From the NCBI GenBank assembly GCA_030427595.1, contig JAUIBX010000007.1, positions 1 through 41,203 on the forward strand: a stretch of DNA of 41,203 nucleotides, written 5' to 3'. A program made the position numbers and the translations under genes. This stretch comes from Bacteriovoracia bacterium. GTDB lineage: Bacteria > Bdellovibrionota > Bacteriovoracia > Bacteriovoracales > Bacteriovoracaceae. Below are positions 1-9,298 of the stretch, one piece after another; within the stretch, counting starts at the first letter, position 1, and every line of letters begins with the position of its first letter. The notes below the pieces were generated by a model. That model was not told where the DNA came from and searched no databases. It was given only the letters and a program-made list of their open reading frames with translations.

Positions 1-1259
1 GCTTGAATAAAACGACCTGGCATGGCCCCAACATAAGTTCTTCTGTGGCCGCGAATCTCTGCTTCATCCTTTACACCACCAAGAGAGATGCGAACAAATT
101 CTCTACCTGTGGCGCGAGCAATACTCTTACCAAGGGATGTCTTACCAACGCCTGGGGGACCTGAGAAACAAAGGATAGGACCTTTCATTTCTTTACCTTT
201 GAGTTGTCTTACCGCAAGGTACTCAAGGATTCTCTCTTTTACTTTTGTAAGATCAAAGTGATCTTCATTTAATATTTCGAGAGCATTATCAAGATCAATT
301 TTTTCTTCTGAGGCAGTTGACCAAGGGAGATCACCCATCCACTCAAGATAGTTGCGAATGATACTCGCTTCCGAGGAGTCAGGATGCATCTTCTCAAGAC
401 TGTTGAGTTGTTTAGTAACTTCTTTCTCAACTTCTTCTGGCATGCCAGCTGCTTGAACCTTCTTTCTCATTTCTTCAAACTCATCATCGGCAGGAGCTTC
501 TCCTTCATCACCAAGCTCAGACTTGATGGCCTTGATTTGTTCTCTTAAGAAGTATTCTTTTTGTGATTTATTAATTTCATCCTTAGCGTTGTTTCTGATC
601 TTCGCTTGCATAGCAAGAATTTCAAGTTCGCGCGTGAGGATGTCATTTATCTTATGAAGTCTCTCGATAGGGTCAAGAGTTTCTAAAATCATTTGAGCTT
701 CGGCGACATGAAGATTGAGGTTGGAGGCAACAAGGTCCGCAAGTCGTCCAGGCTCAGTGATGTCTTCAAGTACAGTAAGAATATCTGGAGAAAGAACTTT
801 TCCAAGAGTGATCACTCTTTCAAGCTGCTCTCTAATATTTCTCATAAGAGCGTTAACAGCAACGTTGTCAAAGTCGGTGTTGGTGTCTTCAACTTTTTCT
901 AGCTTTGTTGTGAAGTAAGGTTGGCTTTGTTCAAAGTCGATGATGCGAGCTTTACTTAAACCTTGTACTAAGATTTTAACTCGTCCATCCGGTAACTTTC
1001 TCATTCTCATAATCATGGCAACTGTTCCAAGGTCATAAATTTCACTTGGATCAGGATGCTCAGCAGAGATGTCCTTTTGACTTGCAAGAAGAATCAATCT
1101 ATCGCTTTGATTAAGAGCATGCTCAACGGCTTGGATTGAAGATTCTCGCCCAACAAATAAAGGAAGAATCATAAAGGGGTACACCACGATGTCCCGTACC
1201 GGGAGAAGAGGGAGGCGGTCCTTAAATTCGATATTATCACCCTCGTAGTTCGTTACCAT
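1..1259 (-). CDS. lon: ATP-dependent protease Lon, N-terminal part (cut by window edge)
   Basis: Lon is a cytosolic AAA+ serine protease that degrades damaged and regulatory proteins. The frame is open from the ATG at 1259 to the window edge, so about 419 residues are visible. They hold the N-terminal substrate-binding LAN domain (start MVTNYEGDNIEF, then LPLLPVRDIVVYPFMILPLF), the long helical linker containing the typical KSQKEYFLREQIKAIKSELG segment, and the beginning of the ATPase domain with the Walker A motif GPPGVGKTS followed by SLGGVKDEAEIRGHRRTYVG, all classical LonA signatures. Walker B, the sensor residues and the Ser-Lys catalytic dyad lie outside the window. The gene points away from glmU, with about 230 bp between them that must hold both promoters. 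Assignment is firm; whether the rest of the gene is intact cannot be seen. Confidence 0.95.
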   Translation of the reverse strand, partial: MVTNYEGDNIEFKDRLPLLPVRDIVVYPFMILPLFVGRESSIQAVEHALNQSDRLILLASQKDISAEHPDPSEIYDLGTVAMIMRMRKLPDGRVKILVQGLSKARIIDFEQSQPYFTTKLEKVEDTNTDFDNVAVNALMRNIREQLERVITLGKVLSPDILTVLEDITEPGRLADLVASNLNLHVAEAQMILETLDPIERLHKINDILTRELEILAMQAKIRNNAKDEINKSQKEYFLREQIKAIKSELGDEGEAPADDEFEEMRKKVQAAGMPEEVEKEVTKQLNSLEKMHPDSSEASIIRNYLEWMGDLPWSTASEEKIDLDNALEILNEDHFDLTKVKERILEYLAVRQLKGKEMKGPILCFSGPPGVGKTSLGKSIARATGREFVRISLGGVKDEAEIRGHRRTYVGAMPGRFIQ

Positions 1260-1487
1260 ATCTGTCCTCCAACAACAGCTATTCCGTGCTTATATGTCAC
1301 ACCTAAGTTGTTCGGGCGTAACTGCCTCATTCTTTAAACTTTTTATGCATTTTGTGATGAAAAATTACGAACAATTGGTAGAGTTAAATACTTAAAAACT
1401 AAACGAATTCTATCCAATCTTGGCAAATCCCATTAATAATGGTGCATTAGAAAATTGGATCAAATAAGTTGGGAAAACGGAGAAAAT

Positions 1488-2900
1488 ATGGCCGACAAAA
1501 TTGGTGTGGCAATCCTTGCAGCAGGTTTGGGAAAAAGAATGGGAGTTCAAGTCGCAAAACCTCTTATTCCTTTGATGGGAAAGAAGCTCGTGGACTACTC
1601 TTTGAAAGCTGCAGTGGACTTTAGTGAAGAGCAAAAGGCCTCTTTGCAGACTGGTATTGTTGTTGGTCACCAAAAAGACGAAGTCATAAAGCACTTTGAG
1701 GCTTCCTCTTTTAAGCTTTCTTTTCCCGTTCAAAAAGAACAAAAGGGGACCGCCGATGCTCTTCGCTCTTACTTTGAAGGATGTGAATGGGCCAAAGATA
1801 CTGATTACACATTAGTCCTTTGTGCTGACACCCCTTTGCTGACGGACGTTGAGCTTTCGGCACTTTGGAATGTACTTAAAGAAAAGAACCTTGATGCCGT
1901 AGCGGCTTCTTTTAAAACAGCAGCGCCAAAAGGTTACGGTCGCATTATCAGAGCTTCTCAAGGTTTTCATATTGTTGAAGAAAAAGATGCAAACGATCAA
2001 GAACGCTCCGTTAATGAAGTGAACTCTGGTCTCTACTTCTTTAAAACAAGTATGGTACTAGAAAACCTCGCCAAGGTTGATAGTAACAATAAGTCAGGCG
2101 AGTTTTATCTTACTGATGTTTTCAAAGATGGCGCCAATGTTGAAGCCCTTTGCTTTGATAGTGAAACACCATTTCTAGGAGTGAATAGCCCCGTTCAGTT
2201 GGGAACGGCCCTTCATCAGCTTAAGAAAAGGATTAATAAAGACCATCAGGCCCGCGGTGTCCTTATTATGGAGGCAGCTCATACCTATATTGAGCCCGAT
2301 GTTGAACTTGAACCTGGTGTTACAATATTCCCAAACTGTTATCTCCATGGAAGTACAAAGATTGCTGCTGGCTCAACTCTAGAACCGGGTTGTGTTGTTA
2401 AAAACTCTTCCATTAAAGAAAATGCTCTCATTAAGGCTTATTCCTACCTTGAGCAAGCCTCAGTTTCTCCCTCGTGTCAGGTTGGTCCTTATGCACGCTT
2501 GCGTCCGGGAACGGAGTTAGGAGAGAAGTGTAAAATCGGAAATTTTGTCGAAGTTAAAAAGGCGAAGCTCGATCCTTCAGTGAGCGTCAGTCACCTTTCC
2601 TATGTTGGTGATGCTGAAATTGGCGAGAATGTGAATATTGGTTGTGGCTTCATCACTTGTAATTACGACGGTGAAGGGAAGCATAAAACTATTATTGGTA
2701 AAAACTCCTTTATTGGTTCAGACACTCAAATGATTGCACCGGTTACTCTAGGTGAATCGGTTTTTGTGGCCAGTGGCTCCACCATTAATCAAGATGTACC
2801 TTCTCGTGGTTTTGCGCTCTCTCGTGCGCGTCAGGTCACAAAAGAAAATATGGCCGGCCGCTTTCTTAAGGGCAAATGGGCCATCCCTAAAAAAGACTAG
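1488..2900 (+). CDS. glmU: Bifunctional GlmU: UDP-GlcNAc pyrophosphorylase / glucosamine-1-phosphate acetyltransferase
   Basis: GlmU acetylates glucosamine-1-phosphate and couples the product to UTP, giving UDP-GlcNAc for peptidoglycan and LPS. The N-terminal half has the nucleotidyltransferase signature LAAGLGKRMG and the uridyl-binding GTADAL. The C-terminal half is a left-handed beta-helix of hexapeptide repeats with the acetyltransferase landmarks RPGTELGEKCKIGNFVE, LSYVGDAEIG and NYDGEGKHKT. I chose the ATG at 1488 (470 residues) because a GGAG at 1479-1482 sits five bases upstream; an in-frame TTG at 1455 would add 11 residues without a ribosome site. The length is close to the usual 450-460. 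The metal/substrate loop reads AKPLIPLMGKK rather than the commoner LPKVL form, a modest divergence. glmS follows after 108 bp, a logical pairing because GlmS starts the same pathway; glmM is not in the window. Confidence 0.96.
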   Translation: MADKIGVAILAAGLGKRMGVQVAKPLIPLMGKKLVDYSLKAAVDFSEEQKASLQTGIVVGHQKDEVIKHFEASSFKLSFPVQKEQKGTADALRSYFEGCEWAKDTDYTLVLCADTPLLTDVELSALWNVLKEKNLDAVAASFKTAAPKGYGRIIRASQGFHIVEEKDANDQERSVNEVNSGLYFFKTSMVLENLAKVDSNNKSGEFYLTDVFKDGANVEALCFDSETPFLGVNSPVQLGTALHQLKKRINKDHQARGVLIMEAAHTYIEPDVELEPGVTIFPNCYLHGSTKIAAGSTLEPGCVVKNSSIKENALIKAYSYLEQASVSPSCQVGPYARLRPGTELGEKCKIGNFVEVKKAKLDPSVSVSHLSYVGDAEIGENVNIGCGFITCNYDGEGKHKTIIGKNSFIGSDTQMIAPVTLGESVFVASGSTINQDVPSRGFALSRARQVTKENMAGRFLKGKWAIPKKD

Positions 2901-3008
2901 TTTTTGCGCATTGTTAATTTTGTCGGTTCTATGCTCTGAGTGCTATTCTTAGGCTTTTAGTTTTGCCCATGAATAAAGTATTCTTGGGCCTTTAGGGTAT
3001 GGTGCGTT

Positions 3009-4823
3009 ATGTGTGGAATCGTTGGCCATCTTGGGCCTTCTCATTCTGTTGAAGTTACTTTGGAAGGTCTGAGAAGACTTGAGTATCGCGGTTATGATTC
3101 CGCTGGAATCACATTCTTAGATGATCAAAACAAACTAGTGACTCATAAGAAGACTGGCAAGATTGAAAATCTCTCCAAGCTCTTGTCTGAAGTGAATACT
3201 GAGTCGATGGTTTCCATTGGCCATACCCGTTGGGCCACCCATGGTGGGGTCACCGACTACAACTCCCATCCTCATTCCTATGAAGATATCTCTATGGTTC
3301 ACAATGGAATCATTGAAAACGCAGACAAACTAAGAGATGAGCTTAAGGCCAAAGGTTATAACTTCAAATCAGAAACTGATTCGGAAGTATTTTTGATGTT
3401 GGTGGCCGACCTGAAAAAAGATATGCCACTAAAAGAGGCCATTCTCAAGGCCTTTCCTTTAATTGAAGGAAACTCTGCCTTTGTCTTTATTTGTGAGGAT
3501 TCAAAAGAAATTTTTGCGATCAAAAGAGCAGCTCCTCTTGTTTGTGGTACTCACTCGACAAAATCACAGGCCGTTGTAAGCTCTGATCCCTATGCCCTAA
3601 TTGATGCTGCTGATCGCATTTATTTTCCTGAGGATGGAATTCTCTGTAACCTAAGCACTAAAAATAAGCACCTTATCCATTTCTATGACCTTGAAGGAAA
3701 TCCTTCAAAGGCTTATCAGTCCCGCAAGCAAGAAATGAAAATAGATCCCTCAGACAAAGGCGACTTTGAGCATTACATGCTTAAGGAGATTCATGAACAG
3801 CCAGGTCTTATTCGTGGCCTATGTCCATTTTATTTCAAAGGTGATGGTCGCAAGCATCTTGAAAATGCTGGCAAGCTGACGCCAGAAAAGTTTCATGTGT
3901 CCGCCTGTGGTACCGCTTTCTATGCCGGAATGGTGGTAAGAGATTATATTGAGGGAATTAATAGAGTTTCTTGTGCCCTCGAATTAGGAAGTGAGTTTCG
4001 TTACAGAAATCCTATTCTTAATAAGAACGACGTCGGACTTTTTATTAGTCAATCTGGTGAGACGGCAGACACTCTTGCCTCTCAAGAAGAGTGTAAGAAT
4101 AACGGTATTAAAACGGTATCTCTCGTTAACGTGGAAGGAAGTTCTCTCTATAGAGAATGTGATTATAACCTCCTTATTCGTGCTGGCGTTGAGATTGGGG
4201 TGGCTTCAACAAAAGCTTTTACCCAACAATGTTTAACAGGAAGGCTTTTGGCCTTTGCTCTAAATAAAAATAATTCTTCAAGTGATGAAGGCAAACTTGA
4301 AGAAAGGTTTGAACTTCTCGCCTCTAGAATTGATGAAGTCCTTAATCGTACGGAAGAAATTCAAGGCATTGCTGAAGCGATTTACAATAAGAAAGGCTAC
4401 TTCTTTACAGGAAGAGGTCAGTATTACCCTGTCGCTCTTGAAGGTGCTCTAAAGCTTAAAGAAATTGCTTATGTCCACGCTGAAGGTTATGCAGCTGGTG
4501 AGCTCAAGCATGGTCCGATTGCCCTTATTGATGAGGATATGGTTAATATCGCCATCGTTGGTCCTGAGCTAAAGGATAAGACCATCTCTAACATCCAAGA
4601 GATTAAGGCAAGAAAAGGTATCATTGTTGGTCTTGGGCCAAAAGATGATTCCCTAAAGAAGATTTCTGATTACTTCTTTGAACTTAATTATGATGGTCTC
4701 AATGAGCTTGGTCCTCTCTATGTAAATGTAGTGAACCAGCTTCTTTCTTATTACATGGCCAAGTTCAAGGGCACAGACATAGATAAACCTAGAAACTTAG
4801 CAAAATCTGTAACGGTAGAATGA
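3009..4823 (+). CDS. glmS: Glutamine-fructose-6-phosphate aminotransferase GlmS
   Basis: GlmS converts fructose-6-phosphate and glutamine to glucosamine-6-phosphate, the entry step to UDP-GlcNAc. The protein begins MCGIVGHLG; Cys2 becomes the N-terminal nucleophile of the class II glutaminase domain, which fixes the start despite a weak, distant AGGG upstream. The glutaminase part shows RRLEYRGYDSAG and GHTRWATHGG. Two SIS isomerase domains follow, with SACGTAFYAG, the phosphate-binding SQSGETADT, STKAFTQQ and the C-terminal EGYAAGELKHGPIALI and KSVTVE ending. At 604 residues it is full length. The 108 bp leader is too short for, and shows no sign of, a glmS ribozyme. Its stop overlaps the start of the helicase gene by four bases (ATGA), implying translational coupling. 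Confidence 0.97.
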   Translation: MCGIVGHLGPSHSVEVTLEGLRRLEYRGYDSAGITFLDDQNKLVTHKKTGKIENLSKLLSEVNTESMVSIGHTRWATHGGVTDYNSHPHSYEDISMVHNGIIENADKLRDELKAKGYNFKSETDSEVFLMLVADLKKDMPLKEAILKAFPLIEGNSAFVFICEDSKEIFAIKRAAPLVCGTHSTKSQAVVSSDPYALIDAADRIYFPEDGILCNLSTKNKHLIHFYDLEGNPSKAYQSRKQEMKIDPSDKGDFEHYMLKEIHEQPGLIRGLCPFYFKGDGRKHLENAGKLTPEKFHVSACGTAFYAGMVVRDYIEGINRVSCALELGSEFRYRNPILNKNDVGLFISQSGETADTLASQEECKNNGIKTVSLVNVEGSSLYRECDYNLLIRAGVEIGVASTKAFTQQCLTGRLLAFALNKNNSSSDEGKLEERFELLASRIDEVLNRTEEIQGIAEAIYNKKGYFFTGRGQYYPVALEGALKLKEIAYVHAEGYAAGELKHGPIALIDEDMVNIAIVGPELKDKTISNIQEIKARKGIIVGLGPKDDSLKKISDYFFELNYDGLNELGPLYVNVVNQLLSYYMAKFKGTDIDKPRNLAKSVTVE

Positions 4824-7078
4824 TTAATCTCGAAAAGCTTAACAAAAATCAAAAAGCTGCAGTTTTAGAAACTGAAGGGCCAGTAATGGTTCTTGCAGGG
4901 GCTGGCTCTGGGAAAACCAGAACTTTGGTAACTCGTATTTCTTATTTGTTAGCAGAAAAACATGTGAGCCCCTACCGCATTTTAGCCCTTACCTTTTCTA
5001 ATAAAGCAGCAAGGGAAATGCGAGAGCGAGTTGCCTCTGAAGTTAACGAGGACCTTGGCTCTCTTCAAATCACAACATTTCATGCCTTTTGTTCTCGCGT
5101 TTTACGCCAGGAATCTCAGTTTCTCGGTCTTTCAAAGAATTTTACGATCTATGATACTTCTGAGAGTAAGTCTGTCGTCAAAACTCTTCTTGGCCGCAGA
5201 GGAATCAGTACCAAAGAGTTGTCTCCCTTTGAAATCCTCTACTTCATGGATCACCTCAAAAATAATGGCTATTATCCTGGGCGTGAGGTGGAAAACTTTG
5301 TACCTGATAAAGAGGACTCTTTTTTTGAGTATTACGAAGAGTACGAAAGTGAGCTTCATCGCGCCAATGCGGTTGATTTTGGTGGATTAATTACTGGTGT
5401 ATTACAACTTTTTGAAAAATACCCAGAAGTTCTTAAACGCTATCAAGAGCGTTATCAGTATATCTTGGTGGATGAGTATCAGGATACAAACCGCGCGCAG
5501 TTTGATCTCCTTAAGCATTTGAGTGAAGGAAATTCTAATATCTGTGTTGTTGGTGATGAAGATCAGTCGATCTATAGTTGGCGTGGAGCCGATATTAATA
5601 ACATTCTAGATTTTGAGAAGACCTATCCCGATGCCAAAATCCTCAAGCTTGAGCAAAATTACCGCTCGAGTAAAAATATTATCGAAGCCGCCTCTCATGT
5701 CATTTCTCGCAATTCCCTAAGGAAAGGAAAGGAAATGTGGACTCAAAATCCTGAAGGCGAAAGCATTCAGATCATTGAGTGCCATAATGATAAGAAAGAA
5801 GGCGAATTTATTGCGCAAAAGATCCTTGATTTAAACCGCAACGAAAATGCTGAGTATCGGGATATAGCGGTTTTCTATCGCACGAATTCTCAGTCAAGGC
5901 TTCTTGAGGATTACTTAAGAAAATCTAATATTCCTTATCGTGTGGTAGGCGGGGTTAAGTTCTACGAAAGAAAGGAAATTAAGGACCTTTTGGCTTACTT
6001 AAGAATCGTTGTTAACGAAAAGGACTCGCTAGCACTAAGTCGGATTATTAATGTACCGACTCGAGGAATTGGGGCAACATCGTTAAGAAAGCTTGAGGCT
6101 GAAGCCGTTAAACAAGCCACCTCTCTATTTGAAGCATGTGAAAATATTGTGGATAACCCCACAGAATACAAGCACCTCCGCCTCTCGGCTAAGGTCAAGA
6201 GTTCACTTAACGGCCTAGTCACTCTTGTTCAGGAGGTTCGCGCTTTTAGCAGTGAGGGGGTGGCCCCGAGTGTTCTTTACGAGAAGCTTTTGCATGAATC
6301 AGGCTACTGGGACCACCTTAAGGCGTCTAAAGATTATGAATCGATGGCCCGTTTGGAAAACCTTGAAGAACTAGGAAACGCGATATCTCAATTTGAAGAG
6401 ACAGAACAAAAGCCAGAGTTATTAGGCTTTTTAGAAACGATAACTCTCGATCAAGCGTCAGAAGAAGATCGCGAGCTTCCTCAGGGTGAGGTCGCTCTGA
6501 TGACAGTTCATGGGGCAAAAGGATTGGAGTTTTCTTATGTCTTTTTGGCGGGTGCTGAAGAAAATGTTTTCCCTAGCTACCGATCATTGGAAATGGGTCA
6601 GCAAGCTGAAGAAGAGGAAAGACGCCTTTTCTATGTTGCTATGACCAGGGCCATGAGAAAACTCTATATTTGCTTTGCCCAGGGTCGTATGCTCTTTGGT
6701 CAACTCAAGTTTAATGGACCAAGTCGCTTTATCCATGAAATTCCCAATAAGTACTATGAGTGGATTAAAGATGGTCACAAGACGACTGGATACTCTTGGC
6801 AAGAGAGTGAGAGCTTTGATGATGGTTGGGATAGTCAATACGATCAAGATCATCAATATGAAGATGGAGATGTCATCTATCAGGTCAAAAGCTCTGCTGA
6901 GCCAAAGATTCCTCAGAAATTCCCTAAAGGCTCCAAAGTGATTCATTCTCTCTATGGTGAGGGTGAGGTTCTCGAAAGTGAGGGAGCAGGCCCAGAAGAA
7001 AAAGTTGTAATTAAGTTTCTCGATGGAGCGAGGAAGAAATTTATGGTGCGTTTTGCGCCACTTGTTTTAAGTCAATAA
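4820..7078 (+). CDS. pcrA: UvrD/PcrA-type superfamily 1 DNA helicase
   Basis: This is an ATP-driven 3'-5' DNA helicase of the UvrD/PcrA/Rep family, acting in excision repair and in removing proteins from DNA. All SF1A motifs are visible: Walker A AGAGSGKT (residues 26-33), LTFSNKAAREM (Ia), DEYQDTN (II), GDEDQSIYSWRGAD (III), LEQNYRSS (IV), MTVHGAKGLEF (V) and FYVAMTRA (VI). After a linker rich in Asp, Glu and Tyr, the tail (about residues 700-750) has the Tudor-like FPKGSKVIHSLYGEGEV pattern that in PcrA/UvrD contacts RNA polymerase, which favours PcrA/UvrD over Rep. Length 752 is typical. It overlaps glmS by four bases, so it is probably cotranscribed with cell-wall precursor genes, a link with no obvious functional meaning. 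Confidence 0.93.
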   Translation: MINLEKLNKNQKAAVLETEGPVMVLAGAGSGKTRTLVTRISYLLAEKHVSPYRILALTFSNKAAREMRERVASEVNEDLGSLQITTFHAFCSRVLRQESQFLGLSKNFTIYDTSESKSVVKTLLGRRGISTKELSPFEILYFMDHLKNNGYYPGREVENFVPDKEDSFFEYYEEYESELHRANAVDFGGLITGVLQLFEKYPEVLKRYQERYQYILVDEYQDTNRAQFDLLKHLSEGNSNICVVGDEDQSIYSWRGADINNILDFEKTYPDAKILKLEQNYRSSKNIIEAASHVISRNSLRKGKEMWTQNPEGESIQIIECHNDKKEGEFIAQKILDLNRNENAEYRDIAVFYRTNSQSRLLEDYLRKSNIPYRVVGGVKFYERKEIKDLLAYLRIVVNEKDSLALSRIINVPTRGIGATSLRKLEAEAVKQATSLFEACENIVDNPTEYKHLRLSAKVKSSLNGLVTLVQEVRAFSSEGVAPSVLYEKLLHESGYWDHLKASKDYESMARLENLEELGNAISQFEETEQKPELLGFLETITLDQASEEDRELPQGEVALMTVHGAKGLEFSYVFLAGAEENVFPSYRSLEMGQQAEEEERRLFYVAMTRAMRKLYICFAQGRMLFGQLKFNGPSRFIHEIPNKYYEWIKDGHKTTGYSWQESESFDDGWDSQYDQDHQYEDGDVIYQVKSSAEPKIPQKFPKGSKVIHSLYGEGEVLESEGAGPEEKVVIKFLDGARKKFMVRFAPLVLSQ

Positions 7079-7096
7079 TTTTCAAGGAAGAACTTT

Positions 7097-9298
7097 TTGA
7101 GCAAAAACAAAATTGTCGTTCTTATTTTTTCCCTCGTTCTCGTAGGACTAACGGGTCTTTATTTCTACGCTCAATCAGTTATTGAGCCTAAAGAGATTAA
7201 GGAAACCATTACTTCCAAGCTAGAGCAAGCCCTGCCAGGAGCAGCAGTGAGCCTAGGTGATCTTAAAGTTAGTTATGGTCCCTCTATCGTCCTTACCATT
7301 GAGGGCATGGATATCCTTTTAAAGAAACAAGTCATGAAAAAGAGGGATCTTCTTCAAATTAAAAGGGCCAATATCAGGCTACCCTTGGTCTCTCTCTTAA
7401 CAGGTGGTGGCAACCTTGAGGTGAACTTGGAAGAGCCTGAGCTTTTTCTTCACAGAAAGAAAGACAAGTTAGGCAACTGGAAGCAAGCCTTTAATAAAGA
7501 GTTTGAAGACAAGAATGCCATCACAAAAAATAGGCCTTTGAGTAATAGTCAAAATATTATTTTGCCTGCATTTCTCATTAACTCGACGGTGGCCTTTAGA
7601 TTAAGAGACCTCAAAGTCTATTATGACATTGATGATAAAGTTGGAGTTTGGCGCTCCAGTAAATTTATCATTAAAAACCTCGGACTTAATTCAAACGCAG
7701 CTTTTGAGGTCCAATCAAACTTTAAAAGGGTCGCTGAAGAAAAGGAAAAGTTTAGCTTTGATTTAACAATGATTGGCTCACTCGAATTCTCTAAATATCT
7801 AAAGACGGGAGAGCTCAATATCAATTCAAATATTAAAATCAAAGAGCTTTCTTTAGACTCAGGCAAGAAGAAACTCCCTCTCGTGAGAGGAGATGCTTTT
7901 GTGAGTTTGGCAAAGAATGGGTCGTTAAAAGGAAACTTAAAAACTTTATTTAAAGAGAGTAGCTTGGATGCAACCTTTGAAATTGTTGATGAAAAGCAGG
8001 AACTTACGCTACAAAAATCGGTGATTCAAGCTGCTGACATTAATGACTTTGTCACAAAACTTAACTGGGGACCTCTTTCCCTTGCCGGCTCAACTGTTGA
8101 GTTAATGGGACGGTTAGACCTATCTCGTGGACAAGTTGTTCCCTATCTAAATTTTAAGGTGGAAAATCTTTTCCTCTCTAAAGAAAATATCAATCTCAGC
8201 TTTTCTGGATCAGGAAAGTTTGCCGGTGATAAGATTATTAGTGATCTTAATAGCTCTGCTCTTGGAGGTTCTTTAGAGGTCAATACTGAAGTCAATTTCA
8301 AAATTAATTCAAGTGATACCTTTGAGAAACGTCTGAGTTTCTATCGAGTCAATGCATTGGCCAAAGGTGTGACCTTGAATAAAGAGCTTATGGGCTTTCT
8401 AAGAAAGAAAGAGAAGGAAATAGGTCCAGGTGAAGTTGTAGAAAAGGTTCCGAATTTTCTTATGCCTAAGGGGATTGTCACCCTGACTTTAGAAGATGCT
8501 TCCTTGGGAAAACTTAAGGTAAGTGGCGGTGGGACCTTAAAAACTGTAGAGGATGAAGTTGAGCTTAAAAATGGTGCTCTGCTTTTGAGTGATGGTAAAT
8601 TAAACTTTAGTGGCAGTGCAAAAGTCTTTAAAGACAGCTTAAAGTGGAATATCAAATCAATTTTAAAAGATTGGCCTCTAAGTGGGCTAGCCCATTTCTA
8701 TGAAAGCGACTTATCTCTTATTGATGGTCTGATGAGTGGAGAATTAACGATAGATGCCCTTAATCGGCCTCTTAATTCAAAGCGAGTCCAAGCTAAGTTA
8801 AATTCTCAAAAAGGAGATTTGTTAAAAGTATCTCCGGAATTTTTCGTAGAGACGCTAGAAGAAAGCTTAAAACGATCGCCTTATTTCAATCTTCAATATA
8901 AGAAGAATAGTAGAAAGCTTTCCAACTACAAGGATCTCTCAGTAAGTGCTTCATTTACGGATAATGAACATAACTATGAGAACTTGATTTTCACCACCAA
9001 TAATAATCAGCAAATAATAGTGAAGGGCGTAGTGGATCCCAAGGCGAAAGAGCGCAAAAGGATTAAGGTGTGGGTAAAGGGTGACTCGGACTTCCAAAAA
9101 GCGTTAAGTAAAAAGGCGCGCTTAAAAACCTTCCCCCTCGGCTTTTGGTCAAAGGGATATGAGCTAGAGGAAGATCCGCTTTATTCTTTATCAATTCTTG
9201 CAAAGAAGATGAGATTTAAAAAAGACCGTAAGAAAGTTCAAGATAAAATAAAAGAAGTAAAGGCCAATATTAAAAAGGAAGAAAATGAGAAAAGTTGA
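7097..9298 (+). CDS. AsmA-like inner-membrane-anchored envelope protein
   Basis: I assign this to the broad AsmA/DUF748-type family, whose members are inner-membrane-anchored beta-rich periplasmic proteins thought to help move phospholipids to the outer membrane. Residues 6-26 form one hydrophobic anchor, followed by the typical AsmA opening: a short helix, a stretch with alternating hydrophobic residues (VSLGDLKVSYGPSIVLTIEGMDI) and IRLPLVSLLTGGGNLEVNLEEPEL. The remaining 600 residues are rich in beta-strand repeats such as LNFSGSAKVF, with a Lys-rich tail. The start is a TTG, supported by AAGGAAG at 7084-7090. Its end overlaps mtnA by 14 bases. Family assignment is by pattern only; the substrate is unknown. 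Confidence 0.72.
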   Translation: MSKNKIVVLIFSLVLVGLTGLYFYAQSVIEPKEIKETITSKLEQALPGAAVSLGDLKVSYGPSIVLTIEGMDILLKKQVMKKRDLLQIKRANIRLPLVSLLTGGGNLEVNLEEPELFLHRKKDKLGNWKQAFNKEFEDKNAITKNRPLSNSQNIILPAFLINSTVAFRLRDLKVYYDIDDKVGVWRSSKFIIKNLGLNSNAAFEVQSNFKRVAEEKEKFSFDLTMIGSLEFSKYLKTGELNINSNIKIKELSLDSGKKKLPLVRGDAFVSLAKNGSLKGNLKTLFKESSLDATFEIVDEKQELTLQKSVIQAADINDFVTKLNWGPLSLAGSTVELMGRLDLSRGQVVPYLNFKVENLFLSKENINLSFSGSGKFAGDKIISDLNSSALGGSLEVNTEVNFKINSSDTFEKRLSFYRVNALAKGVTLNKELMGFLRKKEKEIGPGEVVEKVPNFLMPKGIVTLTLEDASLGKLKVSGGGTLKTVEDEVELKNGALLLSDGKLNFSGSAKVFKDSLKWNIKSILKDWPLSGLAHFYESDLSLIDGLMSGELTIDALNRPLNSKRVQAKLNSQKGDLLKVSPEFFVETLEESLKRSPYFNLQYKKNSRKLSNYKDLSVSASFTDNEHNYENLIFTTNNNQQIIVKGVVDPKAKERKRIKVWVKGDSDFQKALSKKARLKTFPLGFWSKGYELEEDPLYSLSILAKKMRFKKDRKKVQDKIKEVKANIKKEENEKS

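Noticed and set aside
693-918. Plus-strand open frames inside the lon region
   Set aside because: Lon is continuous on the other strand through this stretch with well-conserved sequence; the plus-strand frames are shadows.
2901-3008. Possible glmS ribozyme or riboswitch before glmS
   Set aside because: Only 108 bp, no recognisable ribozyme core, and the ribozyme is known mainly from Gram-positive bacteria.
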